DNA from: Stutzerimonas stutzeri
GTDB lineage: Bacteria; Pseudomonadota; Gammaproteobacteria; Pseudomonadales; Pseudomonadaceae
NCBI RefSeq assembly: GCF_002890915.1
Contig: NZ_POUT01000005.1
Coordinates: forward strand, 223,235-287,234
DNA: 64,000 bases
Direction: 5' to 3'
Made by a program: the position numbers and the translations under genes. Below are positions 9,055 to 17,989 of this stretch, in pieces; position 1 is the first letter of the stretch, and the number at the start of each line of letters is the position of its first letter. The notes below the pieces were generated by a model that did no database searches, had not been told where the DNA came from, and was given only the letters and a program-made list of their open reading frames with translations.

Positions 9055-10569
9055 ATGGAAACGTTGAATTTCTTGCTGCAGGGCTTCGATGTCGCCACCC
9101 GGCCGACCAACCTGCTGGTGGCGCTGTTCGGCGCCTTCGTCGGCACCGTGGTCGGCCTGCTGCCGGGCCTCGGCCCGATCAACGGCGTAGCGCTGCTGCT
9201 GCCGCTGGCCTTCGCCCTCGGCCTGCCGCCGGAGACCGCGCTGATCCTGCTCGCCGCGGTGTACCTGGGCTGCGAATACGGCGGCCGTATCTCGGCGATC
9301 CTGCTCAACGTGCCGGGCGATGCCGCGGCGGTGATGACCACCCTCGACGGCTACCCGCTGGCGCGCCAGGGCAAGGCCGGTATCGCCCTGTCGCTGTCGG
9401 CAGTGAGCTCGTTCATCGGCAGCATCATCGCCACCTGCGGCGTGGTGCTGTTCGCCCCGCTGCTGGCCAAGTGGGCGGTGGCTTTCGGCCCGGCGGAATA
9501 CTTCGTGCTGATGATCTTCGCCATCGCCTGCCTCGGCGGCATGGTCGGCGACAAGCCGGTGAAGACCCTGATGGCCGCGCTGATGGGCCTGGCCCTGGCC
9601 ACCGTCGGTGTCGACTCGACCACCGGCGTCTACCGCTTCACCTTCGGCAGCGTCAGCCTGTCCGACGGCATCCAGTTCGTCATCGTGGTGATTGGCTTCT
9701 TCAGCGTCAGCGAGATCCTGCTGATGCTGGAGAAGACCCACAGCGGGCAGCAGGCGGTCAAGGCCAGCGGTCGGCTGCTGTTCAACCTGAATGAGTTCTG
9801 CCTGACCTTCTGGACCATGGTGCGCAGTGCCGTGGCCGGCTTCGTCATCGGCACCCTGCCGGGCGCCGGGGCGACCATCGCCAGCGCCATGACCTACATA
9901 AGCGAGAAGCGCATGGCCGGCGACAAGGGCCGCTTCGGCGATGGCGACCTGCGCGGCCTGGCGGCACCGGAAGCCGCCAACAACGCCTCGGCCTGCGGTT
10001 CGCTGATCCCCATGCTGACCCTCGGCGTGCCGGGTTCGGGCACCACCGCGGTGATGATCGGCGCGCTGACGCTGTACAACATCACCCCCGGCCCGCTGCT
10101 GTTCGAACAGCAGCCGGACGTGGTCTGGGGCCTGATCGCCTCGCTGTTCATCGGCAACGTGATCCTGCTGGTGATGAACATTCCGCTGGTTGGCCTATTC
10201 TCACGCATGCTCAGCGTGCCCAACTGGGTGCTGGTGCCCACCATCACCGCGATCAGCCTGGTGGGGGTGTACTCGGTGCATAGCACGGTGTTCGACCTGG
10301 TGCTGATGGTCGGCCTCGGCGTGTTCGGCTACCTGCTGCGCAAGCTCGATTTCCCGCTGTCGGCACTGATCCTCGGTTTCGTCCTCGGTGAGATGATGGA
10401 AGACAACCTGCGCCGCGCGCTGTCGATCTCCAACGGCGAGCTGGGCATCCTCTGGGGCAGCCCGATCACCCTCGCGCTATGGGCCCTGGCGGCACTGATG
10501 CTGGCCATGCCGGGGATTCGCTGGTGGCTCAAGCGCCGCCGCGGCGGCATGTTCGAGGCACAGGCCTGA
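9055..10569 (+). CDS. tctA: Tripartite tricarboxylate transporter large permease TctA
   Basis: A 504-aa polytopic permease with about 12 helices. It shows the two repeated family motifs, VGLLPGLGPINGVALLLPL near residue 30 and GTLPGAGATIASAMTY near 265, plus LTLGVPGSGTTAVMIGAL near 325. The length is normal for TctA. It imports citrate or another tricarboxylate handed over by TctC using the ion gradient. A single base separates its stop from the next gene, so the AbrB-like protein is in the same operon. Confidence 0.95.
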   Translation: METLNFLLQGFDVATRPTNLLVALFGAFVGTVVGLLPGLGPINGVALLLPLAFALGLPPETALILLAAVYLGCEYGGRISAILLNVPGDAAAVMTTLDGYPLARQGKAGIALSLSAVSSFIGSIIATCGVVLFAPLLAKWAVAFGPAEYFVLMIFAIACLGGMVGDKPVKTLMAALMGLALATVGVDSTTGVYRFTFGSVSLSDGIQFVIVVIGFFSVSEILLMLEKTHSGQQAVKASGRLLFNLNEFCLTFWTMVRSAVAGFVIGTLPGAGATIASAMTYISEKRMAGDKGRFGDGDLRGLAAPEAANNASACGSLIPMLTLGVPGSGTTAVMIGALTLYNITPGPLLFEQQPDVVWGLIASLFIGNVILLVMNIPLVGLFSRMLSVPNWVLVPTITAISLVGVYSVHSTVFDLVLMVGLGVFGYLLRKLDFPLSALILGFVLGEMMEDNLRRALSISNGELGILWGSPITLALWALAALMLAMPGIRWWLKRRRGGMFEAQA

Positions 10570-10570
10570 G

Positions 10571-11593
10571 ATGCGCCGCCGGCTGCCCGGCTGGTGGGCG
10601 ACACCGCTGCTCGGCGCGCTCGGCGGCTGGCTGGCGAGCCTGGTCCACTGGCCGCTGCCGTGGATGATCGGCTCGCTGCTGGCGGTGATCGCGGCACGCT
10701 GCAGCGGCTGGCTGGTGACGGAGGTGCCCCATGCCCGGCAGGCCGGCCAGTGGCTCGTCGCCAGCGCCATCGGCCTGCACTTCACCAGCGAGGTGATGCA
10801 GCAGGTGCTCGCCCATTTCGGCGTGATCCTCGCCGGGGCCTTCGGCACCCTGCTGCTGAGCCTGATCGGCATCGTCATCCTGCTGCGCAGCGGCAGCGAC
10901 CGCGCCACGGCGTTCTTCGCCAGCATGCCGGGCGGCGCCAGCGAGATGGTCAACCTGGCCAGCCGCCACGATGCCGAACCGGCCCGGGTTGCCGCCGCAC
11001 ACAGCCTGCGCCTGCTGCTGGTGGTGCTGATCGTCCCGGCGCTGTTCACCTGGGGCCTGCCGCCGGTAGCGCCGCCGCCACCCGCGGCGGTGAACGGGTT
11101 CTGGCTGGCCGTGCTGCTGCCCGCCGGCGTGCTGCTGGCGCTGCTGTGGGGCAAACTCGGCCAACCCAATCCATGGATGCTCGGCCCGCTGACCGTCTGC
11201 GCGGCGGCCAGCGTGATCTTCGATCTGCACATCGGCCTGCCGGCCGGGGCCGGGGCGCTGGGCCAGTGGCTGATCGGCTGTTCGCTGGCCTGCCACTTCG
11301 ACCGGCCGTTCTTCCGCAGTGCACCAGCGTTCCTGCTGCGCATCCTGCTTTTCACCCTGCTGGCGATGCTGGTCGCCGCCGCGCTGGCCAAGGGCCTGGG
11401 CGGCGTGACGGCGCTGGATGCAGTGTCGCTGATGCTCGGCATGATGCCCGGCGGCATCACCGAGCTGTGCCTGACGGCCGATGCGCTGCAGCTCTCGGTG
11501 GCGCTGGTCACCGCCTTGCAGGTGCTTCGCCTGTTCCTGGTGATGTTCCTCGCCGAGCCGCTGTTCCGGCTCTGGCAGCGAAAGATGCCCTGA
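10571..11593 (+). CDS. AbrB-family membrane protein (formerly 'ammonia monooxygenase-like')
   Basis: A 340-aa membrane protein with about ten helices in two similar halves. Each half carries the family pattern of MIGSLLAVI...GQWLVASAIGL, with FFASMPGGASEMVNLA in the first and LGMMPGGITELCLTADAL in the second, the internal duplication typical of membrane AbrB proteins. These are not the AbrB DNA-binding regulators despite database names. It is translationally linked to tctA, so a role in carboxylate uptake or export is possible. Its molecular function is unknown. Confidence 0.85.
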   Translation: MRRRLPGWWATPLLGALGGWLASLVHWPLPWMIGSLLAVIAARCSGWLVTEVPHARQAGQWLVASAIGLHFTSEVMQQVLAHFGVILAGAFGTLLLSLIGIVILLRSGSDRATAFFASMPGGASEMVNLASRHDAEPARVAAAHSLRLLLVVLIVPALFTWGLPPVAPPPPAAVNGFWLAVLLPAGVLLALLWGKLGQPNPWMLGPLTVCAAASVIFDLHIGLPAGAGALGQWLIGCSLACHFDRPFFRSAPAFLLRILLFTLLAMLVAAALAKGLGGVTALDAVSLMLGMMPGGITELCLTADALQLSVALVTALQVLRLFLVMFLAEPLFRLWQRKMP

Positions 11594-11612
11594 GCACGCG
11601 CCCGGCGGGTCT

Positions 11613-12842
11613 TCAGCCGAAGAACCAGTAGCACACCCCGACCGCCGCAACGATACCGGCCAGGTCCGCCAGCAGCGCGCAGCCCACCGCATGCCGCGCG
11701 CGCTGGATGCCCACCGCACCGAAGTACACCGCCAGCACATAGAAGGTCGTCTCGGTGCTGCCCTGCACCGTCGCCGCGACCAGTGCCGGGAAGCTGTCCA
11801 CGCCGTGGCTCTGCATGGTCTCGATCAGCATCGCCCGGGCCGCGCTGCCGGAGAACGGCTTGACCAGCGCCGTGGGCAAGGCCTCGACGAAACGGGTGTC
11901 CCAGCCCAGCCCCTCGACCAGCCAGCGGATACCTTGCAGACCGAAGTCCAGCGCGCCGGAGGCACGCAGGGCGCCGATGGCACAGAGCATGGCGATCAGA
12001 TAGGGCAGCAGGTTCCTCGCCACGTCGAAGCCTTCCTTCGCGCCTTCGACGAAGGCCTCGTACACCGGCACCTTGCGCAAGGCGCCCACCAGCAGGAAGG
12101 CGATGATCAGGCCGAACAGGGTCAGGTTGCCCAGCAGCGACGACAGCGAGGCCAGCGCGGTGGCCGACAACCCTGCCAGCAACGCCATGAAGCCCCCCAG
12201 CAGCAGCGCGCCGGGCACGAAATAGGCCAGCACCACCGGGTCCCACAGGCGCAGGCGCTGGACCAGCGCGACCGCCAGCAATCCGGCCAGCGACGAGGCG
12301 CTGGTGGCCAGCAGGATCGGCAGGAATACCAGCGTCGGGTCGTCGGCGCCCTGCTGCACGCGGTACATGAAGATCGACACCGGCAGCAGCGTCAGCGAGG
12401 AAGTGTTGAGCACCAGAAAGAGAATCTGCGCGTTGCTCGCCACCGCCGGCAGCGGGTTGAGTTCCTGCAAGGCGCGCATGGCCTTCAGGCCGATGGGGGT
12501 GGCGGCATTGTCCAGGCCCAGGCCATTGGCGGCGAAGTTGAGGGTGATCAGCCCCAGCGCCGGGTGGCCGGCGGGCACCTCGGGCATCAGGCGGCGGAAC
12601 AGCGGGCCGAGCAGGCGCGCCAGCCATTCGATCAGCCCGGCCTTTTCGGCGATCCGCAGGAAGCCCAGCCACAGCGTCAGCGTGCCGAACAGCACGATCA
12701 TCACTTCCACGGCCAGCTTGGCCATGGCGAACAGGCTTTCCACCAGCGCGGCGAACACCGCGGGATCGCCACCGATCAGCCAACGCCCCAGCGCGGCCAC
12801 CGCGGCCACCAGAAAAAAGCCCAGCCAGAGGCCGTTGAGCAT
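11613..12842 (-). CDS. Nucleoside-recognition (Gate) domain membrane protein, SpmA-SpmB-like fusion
   Basis: A 409-aa membrane protein made of two Gate-type halves. The first, around residues 45-160, has LIEWLARLLGPLFRRLMPEV and NFAANGLGLDNAATPIGLKA as in SpmA. The second, around 270-405, has AKEGFDVARNLLPYLIAM and MQSHGVDSFPALVAATVQGS as in SpmB. In spore formers SpmA and SpmB are separate and act in core dehydration; fused forms occur in many non-sporulating proteobacteria with no established role. It converges with the tct operon. Confidence 0.85.
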   Translation of the reverse strand: MLNGLWLGFFLVAAVAALGRWLIGGDPAVFAALVESLFAMAKLAVEVMIVLFGTLTLWLGFLRIAEKAGLIEWLARLLGPLFRRLMPEVPAGHPALGLITLNFAANGLGLDNAATPIGLKAMRALQELNPLPAVASNAQILFLVLNTSSLTLLPVSIFMYRVQQGADDPTLVFLPILLATSASSLAGLLAVALVQRLRLWDPVVLAYFVPGALLLGGFMALLAGLSATALASLSSLLGNLTLFGLIIAFLLVGALRKVPVYEAFVEGAKEGFDVARNLLPYLIAMLCAIGALRASGALDFGLQGIRWLVEGLGWDTRFVEALPTALVKPFSGSAARAMLIETMQSHGVDSFPALVAATVQGSTETTFYVLAVYFGAVGIQRARHAVGCALLADLAGIVAAVGVCYWFFG

Positions 12843-13207
12843 GTCGTTCTCCCGTCGAAACTGACCGGGATGATAGCGGTGCAGGTAGCGTTTGCGTAGG
12901 CAGGGCGAACCATCGACGCTGCTCGCCGGAGATGGCAGCGGTGTCCACCTCCGGCAGCAGCGCTGCCGAACCCGGTCCGTTGACGGAGGTACTCCCTGTA
13001 CCCCTAGGTCACTTCGCCAGGCAAAGCGACCCGACCCCCTGGTTCACCCCGTTGCGGGGAGGCTGAGCGCGCGAGCGATCTGCGAAAAACGCTGCGCGAC
13101 TCGGGATCGCCTTCGGCAAGGCGCGAACACGATCCGGCAATCTGGCATCCCGTGCCCTTGAAGCTCCTCGCAGTGCAGCCGCCCTTCACGGGCGGCTATC
13201 GATCGCA
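12843..13207. other. 365-bp gap with a strong orphan hairpin, no gene seen
   Basis: No convincing coding frame was found. At 12918-12961 GCTGCT-c-GCCGGAG pairs with CTCCGGC-AGCAGC, a 13-bp stem with one bulge and a loop of about 17 nt, without a T-run. It lies about 80 bp upstream of the Gate-protein start, so it could be in that gene's leader. The rest shows no recognisable promoter or repeat. Confidence 0.3.
13178..13196 (-). terminator. Hairpin after the DUF1328 gene
   Basis: GCCGCCC-TTCAC-GGGCGGC is a perfect 7-bp stem starting 12 bp after the DUF1328 stop. There is no T-run, so termination is likely but weakly supported. Confidence 0.45.
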
Positions 13208-13378
13208 TCAGATGCGCGGTCCACGGCCCCGGCCGAAGATCAGCGATGCCACGAACAGCACCAGGAAGACCACGAACAGGATCTTGGCGATGCCTGTAGC
13301 AGTGCCTGCGATACCACCGAAGCCCAGTACCGCGGCGATGATGGCAATGATCAGGAAGGTAATGGCCCAACTCAGCAT
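13208..13378 (-). CDS. DUF1328 (YtjA-like) small membrane protein
   Basis: A 56-aa protein, [20 protein letters not shown]..., with two transmembrane helices joined by a [12 protein letters not shown] turn and a basic tail GRGRGPRI. This sequence and length are diagnostic for the DUF1328/YtjA family. Such proteins are often induced by envelope or osmotic stress in Pseudomonas, but their activity is unknown. The neighbours are also small stress-type genes on the same strand. Confidence 0.9.
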   Translation of the reverse strand: MLSWAITFLIIAIIAAVLGFGGIAGTATGIAKILFVVFLVLFVASLIFGRGRGPRI

Positions 13379-13487
13379 GGTGTGACTCCTCTCGGTTCAG
13401 GAACGGTTCTCAACGGATCGGGTCGCGCCGACCGGTATCGATTGGTTACGCATCCGTGCTGGTTCGCTCGTACGTCCCCTTCGTTGC

Positions 13488-13724
13488 TCAGAACACCCAG
13501 CGCTGCTCAGACCGCACCTGGCGGTAGTCGCTTGCCTGCGGCTGCTGGCCGGTCCGCATGAGCTCTACTGGTTGAGCGTCATACATGCGGATTCGTTCCG
13601 CGGAATGCTGCTGCGCCTGGCTGAGCGGTTGCGACATCGGCCGCTCGGCACCCATGATCAGCATGACCACCGCTGCCGAGAGGAAACCCTTGCTGGCCAA
13701 TGAAAAGCGGGCTTGGCGATTCAT
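13488..13724 (-). CDS. Small exported hypothetical protein, 78 aa
   Basis: MNRQARFSLASKGFLSAAVV... has one hydrophobic segment (about residues 13-26) that serves as a signal peptide or anchor. The rest is hydrophilic, glutamine-rich and charged, and ends EQRWVF. The start is fixed by GAAGGAGTTGAGG directly before the ATG; a TTG two codons upstream is unlikely. A near-consensus sigma-54 promoter lies 45 bp upstream. No family was recognised. It may be periplasmic or inner-membrane attached. Confidence 0.7.
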   Translation of the reverse strand: MNRQARFSLASKGFLSAAVVMLIMGAERPMSQPLSQAQQHSAERIRMYDAQPVELMRTGQQPQASDYRQVRSEQRWVF

Positions 13725-13768
13725 CCTCAACTCCTTCTAAGCATGGCGAACTTCGTTGCTGGAGTGGT

Positions 13769-13784
13769 TGCAGGCCTCGTGCCA
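13769..13784 (-). promoter_or_regulatory. Sigma-54 promoter for the 78-aa exported protein gene
   Basis: Read on the minus strand, TGGCACGAGGCCTGCA matches the -24/-12 consensus TGGCACG-N4-TTGCW at 11 of 12 fixed positions with exact spacing. The predicted start near 13759 gives a leader of about 35 nt. AT-rich DNA upstream (about 13795-13855) could hold an IHF site. Confidence 0.7.
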
Positions 13785-13897
13785 GACACGATCCTTATTT
13801 TTATCCTTTAATTTCAATTAGTTACGCTATTTATCGGATCATCTCTCCACTTAATTTGCACGAGCCGCCCTTTCGCTTCGGGCGTTTTGCACGAGAC

Positions 13898-14329
13898 TCA
13901 ATGCCGGCTCTGCTTCACCTTGCGCATGCGCTCGTGGCAGGTCCTGAGCCGCGGCAATTCGATGGCCAGCAGTGCGCGGACGTCGGGCTCGGCATCCTCC
14001 AAGGCGTCCTCGAAGGCATGGAGGATGCGTTCTTCGGTCTGCTCCAGCTGATCGACATAGGCGGTATCGTGGTTGCCGACATGCGCGCGGGTATCGGCAT
14101 ACAGCTCGCGCATGTGCCCGAACAGCGTGCCGCCCTGCGATGGTTGCTCGTGGCTCGCCGCGACCTTGACCGCCAGCGCCTGGATCACCTGCGTCTTGGC
14201 CTGGGCCATGTCGCGGAACAGGTGCTGCAACTCGACATCCTTTACTTGCTCGGCGGCATGCTGGTAGAAACGCTGGCCATCGCGGGTGACCTCGATGAGC
14301 TCGTTGAGCTGATTCATGGCTTGGTTCAT
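13898..14329 (-). CDS. DUF2383 (PA2169-type) four-helix-bundle protein
   Basis: A 143-aa soluble, all-helical protein: MNQAMNQLNELIEVTRDGQRFYQHAAEQ..., then HLFRDMAQAKTQVIQALA and a C-terminal ERMRKVKQSRH. The two regularly spaced E/H/Q-rich helix pairs resemble ferritin-like bundles, as in the DUF2383/PA2169 family. AGGAGGTCCC lies directly before the first ATG, which decides the start over the internal one. Family members are stress- or stationary-phase-associated; no enzymatic role is established. Confidence 0.85.
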   Translation of the reverse strand: MNQAMNQLNELIEVTRDGQRFYQHAAEQVKDVELQHLFRDMAQAKTQVIQALAVKVAASHEQPSQGGTLFGHMRELYADTRAHVGNHDTAYVDQLEQTEERILHAFEDALEDAEPDVRALLAIELPRLRTCHERMRKVKQSRH

Positions 14330-14650
14330 GGGACCTCCTCACAACGGGTTGCGACTGGTGCCCGAATCGCCTGCGGCGATGGGGCGCGTATAGCCATTGG
14401 GTCGCAAGCCGCATGCCAGCCGCCCCGTCGCGCACGCTGCGCAAAATCAGGCACTTGCGTACGGCAGTCACGCCCGCCGGTATGCAGCATGCAGGAAAGG
14501 CTTTCCCGCACCGTGCAACTTGCAAGACTTTTCATAGACTAAAGCACGCACCAAGAGCGCAGCGGGCACCCCCTGCCGACGCCTGGCGGCGCCATAAAGC
14601 AATAAGGTTTTGCCGACACAACTGTTTCGCCTTATCTGATGGGAGCATCC
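14330..14650. other. 321-bp divergent region before algB
   Basis: It must hold the promoter(s) of the DUF2383 gene (leftward) and algB (rightward). No good AlgU-type (GAACTT-N16-TCTGA) or sigma-54 match was found. AT-richer stretches at about 14525-14545 and 14594-14610 are the best places for a sigma-70 promoter. No coding frame is credible. Confidence 0.3.
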
Positions 14651-15997
14651 ATGGAACAAACGACAGACAACGGCGGACGCATCCTTCTGGTGGATGACGA
14701 AGCGGCGATCCTGCGCACATTCCGCTATTGCCTGGAAGATCGCGGCTACACGGTGATGACCGCCGCCAGCGCAGCACAGGCCGAAGCGATCCTGCAACGC
14801 CAAGTGTTCGACCTGTGCTTTCTCGACCTGCGCCTGGGCGAGGACAACGGCCTCGACGTCCTGCAGCAGATGCGCATGCTGGCGCCCTGGATGCGCGTGG
14901 TGATCGTCACCGCGCATTCGGCGGTGGATACCGCGGTGGACGCCATGCAAGCCGGCGCCGCCGACTACCTGCTCAAGCCGTGCAGCCCCGAGCAGTTGCG
15001 CCTGTCCGCCGCCAAGCAGCTGGAAGTCCGGCAGATGGCCGCGCGCCTGGAGGCGCTGGAAGGCGAGATGCAGCAGCGCAGCGATGCCATCGGCTCGCAC
15101 AGCCCGGCGATGATGGCGGTACTCGAGACCGCCCGCCAGGTGGCCGATACCGACGCCAACATCCTCATCCTCGGCGAATCCGGCACCGGCAAGGGCGAAC
15201 TGGCGCGCGCCATCCACACCTGGAGCCGGCGTTCGAAGAAGGCCTTCGTCACCATCAACTGTCCGTCGCTATCGGCCGACCTGATGGAAAGCGAGCTGTT
15301 CGGCCATAATCGCGGCGCCTTCACCGGCGCCACCGAAAGCACCCTCGGCCGGGTCAACCAGGCCGACGGCGGCACACTGTTCCTCGACGAGATCGGCGAC
15401 TTCCCGCTGGCCCTGCAACCCAAGCTGCTGCGCTTCATCCAGGACAAGGAATACGAACGCGTCGGCGATCCGGTGACCCGCCGCGCCGACGTACGCATCC
15501 TCGCCGCGACCAACCTCAACCTCGAGGAGATGGTGCGCGAGGGCAAGTTCCGCGAGGATCTGCTCTACCGCCTCAACGTCATCACCCTCAACCTGCCGCC
15601 GATGCGCGAGCGCCCCGAGGACGTGCTGACGCTGGCCGAGCGCTTCCTGGCCTCCTTCGTGAAGAACTACGGGCGCCCGGCACGCGGCTTCAGCGATGCC
15701 GCGATCGCCGCGCTGAAGGCCTACCGCTGGCCGGGCAACGTGCGCGAACTGCGGAACGTGGTGGAGCGCGCCAGCATCATCTGCCCACAGCAGATGATCG
15801 AGGTCAGCCATCTCGGCCTCGGCGAACAGGCCGTCGGCAATGCGCCCCGGATCGGCGAACCGCTGAGCCTGGAGGCGCTGGAGAAAGCACATATCGCCGG
15901 CGTGCTGAGCACCAGCGACACCCTCGAGCAGGCCGCACGCATTCTCGGCATCGACGCCTCGACCCTCTACCGAAAGCGCAAGCAGTACGGCCTATGA
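14651..15997 (+). CDS. algB: NtrC-family response regulator AlgB
   Basis: 448 aa. The receiver has the phospho-acceptor D59 in CFLDLRLGEDNG. The AAA+ domain has Walker A GESGTGKG (about 175), the sigma-54 contact loop GAFTGA (about 222) and Walker B GGTLFLDEIGDFP. The C-terminal Fis-type helix-turn-helix is ARILGIDASTLYRKRKQYGL. Length and sequence match AlgB of P. aeruginosa, a regulator of alginate and virulence that pairs with KinB. ATG 14651 is preferred over 14639 because GGGAG precedes it and the receiver begins there. The stop overlaps kinB by 4 bp. Confidence 0.96.
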   Translation: MEQTTDNGGRILLVDDEAAILRTFRYCLEDRGYTVMTAASAAQAEAILQRQVFDLCFLDLRLGEDNGLDVLQQMRMLAPWMRVVIVTAHSAVDTAVDAMQAGAADYLLKPCSPEQLRLSAAKQLEVRQMAARLEALEGEMQQRSDAIGSHSPAMMAVLETARQVADTDANILILGESGTGKGELARAIHTWSRRSKKAFVTINCPSLSADLMESELFGHNRGAFTGATESTLGRVNQADGGTLFLDEIGDFPLALQPKLLRFIQDKEYERVGDPVTRRADVRILAATNLNLEEMVREGKFREDLLYRLNVITLNLPPMRERPEDVLTLAERFLASFVKNYGRPARGFSDAAIAALKAYRWPGNVRELRNVVERASIICPQQMIEVSHLGLGEQAVGNAPRIGEPLSLEALEKAHIAGVLSTSDTLEQAARILGIDASTLYRKRKQYGL

Positions 15998-17781
15998 AAC
16001 TCCAGATGAAGCTGAGAACCCGTCTGTTCCTCGGGTTCTCGGCGTTGATGACGGTGGCCCTGCTCGGCCTGGTGCTGGCGCTGGTCAGCGTGATGCAGAT
16101 GGCCAAGAGCCAGGAACAACTGATCCGCAACAACTTCGGCATCATCGAGATCAACCAGCAGTTGCGCCAGGCGCTGGGCAACCACCTGATCATCCTGGCC
16201 GGCCAGCAACGCAACGACGAGGCGCTGGCCTCGGTGCGGCAGTCGTTCGAGCAGGCCCTCGAACGCGGCATCGCCGAGGCCACCGACGAGGGCGACCGCC
16301 AGGCATTCCAGGCCATCGCCAGCGCCTACGCCAACTTCCTCGATGAGCTGGACGCCTCGCGCCACCAGAGCTGGACGCTGCTGGAGGACAACGCGCTGAG
16401 CCAGGCCTTCAATCAGGTGCGCGGCCTGATGGCGGACATGCAACGCAGTTCCTATGACAGGATCCGCGACACCGAGCTGCGCAGCCGCGACCGCGCGGCG
16501 CTCCTGGCCGGCCTGCTCGGGCTCACCGCCATCGCCGTGTTGCTGATCGGCTTCATCACCGCGCACAGCTTCGCCCGGCGCTTCGGCGAACCGATCGAAC
16601 GGCTGTCGGCAGCGGCGGACCAGATCGGTCGCGGCGACTTCAACATCGAGCTGCCGCGCCCGCCGATCGCCGAGCTTTCCTCTCTGAGCCGCCGTTTCGG
16701 CCTGATGGCGCAAGCCTTGCACCAGTTCAAGCAGACCAACGTGGAGGCGCTGGTCAACGGCCAGCAGCGCCTGCAGGCACTGCTCGACAGCATCGACGAC
16801 GGCCTGTTGATCATCGACCGCCAGGGCCGGCTGGAACATGCCAACCCGGTGGCGCAACGGCAACTGGCCTGGGAAACCGAACACCTGGGCGCGACCCTGG
16901 GTGAGGCGCTCGGCTCTCCGGAGCTGGACGACGCCGCGCGCCAGGTGCTGAATGACAAGCCGCTGTCCGGCCCGCCGCAGGACCTGGTCATCGAAGCCGA
17001 CGGCGAACGCCGCCTGCTGGCCTGGCGCATCAGCCCGGTCAATCATCACGACGGCAGCATCAGCGGCGCCGTGATGGTGCTGCACGACGTCACCGACCAG
17101 CGCACCTTCGAGCGCGTGCGCAATGAGTTCGTGCTGCGCGCCTCCCACGAGCTGCGCACTCCGGTCACCGGCATGCAGATGGCCTTCAGTCTGCTACGCG
17201 AGCGCATGCACTACCCGCCGGGCAGTCGCGAGTCCGATCTGTTCGACACCGTCCACGAGGAGATGCAGCGGCTGGTCCGGCTGATCAACGACCTGCTGAA
17301 TTTCTCGCGCTACCAGAGCGGCCAGCAGAAGCTGGAACTGGAGCAGTGCGACATCCCCGAGCTGCTCGAGGAAGCCCGCCAGCGCTTCGAGGTCGCCGCG
17401 GCCGGGCAGGACGTGCAATTGCAGCTGGAACTGCAGCAGCCCCTGCCGAGCCTGCTGCTCGATCGCCAGCAGATGGAGCGGGTGCTGGACAACCTGCTGA
17501 GCAACGCGCTGCGGCATACGCCCAAGGGCGGCGAAGTGCGCCTGCTGGCGCGCCACCATGGCGAGCGGATGATCCTCAGCGTCGAGGACAACGGCGAGGG
17601 CATTCCCTACAGCCAGCAGGCGCGCATCTTCGAGCCATTCGTGCAGATCGGCCGCCGCCGCGGTGGCGCCGGCCTGGGCCTGGCCCTGTGCAAGGAGATC
17701 GCCCAGCTGCATGGCGGGCGCATCGGTGTGCATTCGCGCATCGGCCACGGCACCATCTTCTACGTCGCACTGCCGATCTGA
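15994..17781 (+). CDS. kinB: Sensor histidine kinase KinB
   Basis: 595 aa, the same length as P. aeruginosa KinB. The layout is helix 1 (about 12-35), a periplasmic helical sensor region, helix 2 (about 168-190), HAMP, a PAS domain (about 255-360) and a kinase core. The H-box is RASHELRTPVTGMQM with H385. The N, G1 and G2 boxes (NLLSNALRHT, EDNGEGIP, GAGLGLALC) are intact. KinB is a kinase/phosphatase for AlgB and loss of it de-represses alginate. The ATGA overlap with algB indicates coupled translation. Confidence 0.96.
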   Translation: MKLQMKLRTRLFLGFSALMTVALLGLVLALVSVMQMAKSQEQLIRNNFGIIEINQQLRQALGNHLIILAGQQRNDEALASVRQSFEQALERGIAEATDEGDRQAFQAIASAYANFLDELDASRHQSWTLLEDNALSQAFNQVRGLMADMQRSSYDRIRDTELRSRDRAALLAGLLGLTAIAVLLIGFITAHSFARRFGEPIERLSAAADQIGRGDFNIELPRPPIAELSSLSRRFGLMAQALHQFKQTNVEALVNGQQRLQALLDSIDDGLLIIDRQGRLEHANPVAQRQLAWETEHLGATLGEALGSPELDDAARQVLNDKPLSGPPQDLVIEADGERRLLAWRISPVNHHDGSISGAVMVLHDVTDQRTFERVRNEFVLRASHELRTPVTGMQMAFSLLRERMHYPPGSRESDLFDTVHEEMQRLVRLINDLLNFSRYQSGQQKLELEQCDIPELLEEARQRFEVAAAGQDVQLQLELQQPLPSLLLDRQQMERVLDNLLSNALRHTPKGGEVRLLARHHGERMILSVEDNGEGIPYSQQARIFEPFVQIGRRRGGAGLGLALCKEIAQLHGGRIGVHSRIGHGTIFYVALPI

Positions 17782-17822
17782 TCGGCGAGCCCCCGCCAAC
17801 CCCACGGCTCGTAATGATGGCA

Positions 17823-17963
17823 GGTTGGGTTGGCCTGCGAAGCCCAACATACGGTGCATCGGGCAACACACCGGCTGCGCCATTGTCTTCTCGCAGCCAC
17901 ATATGGCTGGACGTCGGTGTGTCATGTTGGGCTTCGTCGCTACGCTCCTCAACCCAGCCTACG
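17823..17963. repeat. Inverted pair of REP-like palindromic units
   Basis: One unit (17823-17850, TTGGGTTGG...CGAAGCCCAACAT) and a second in opposite orientation (17922-17963, ATGTTGGGCTTCG...AACCCAGCC) flank about 70 bp. The pair sits in the convergent kinB/ampDh2 gap and could act as a bidirectional transcript end. The family differs from the AGGGTGGA-type units found further right. Confidence 0.55.
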
Positions 17964-17989
17964 TGGCACCCTGCGAACCGCGTAGTTGC

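Noticed and set aside
14330..14650. AlgU-type promoter before algB
   Set aside because: TCTGA at 14635 has no GAACTT-like element 16-17 bp upstream, and the CAACTT near 14516 has no -10 partner.
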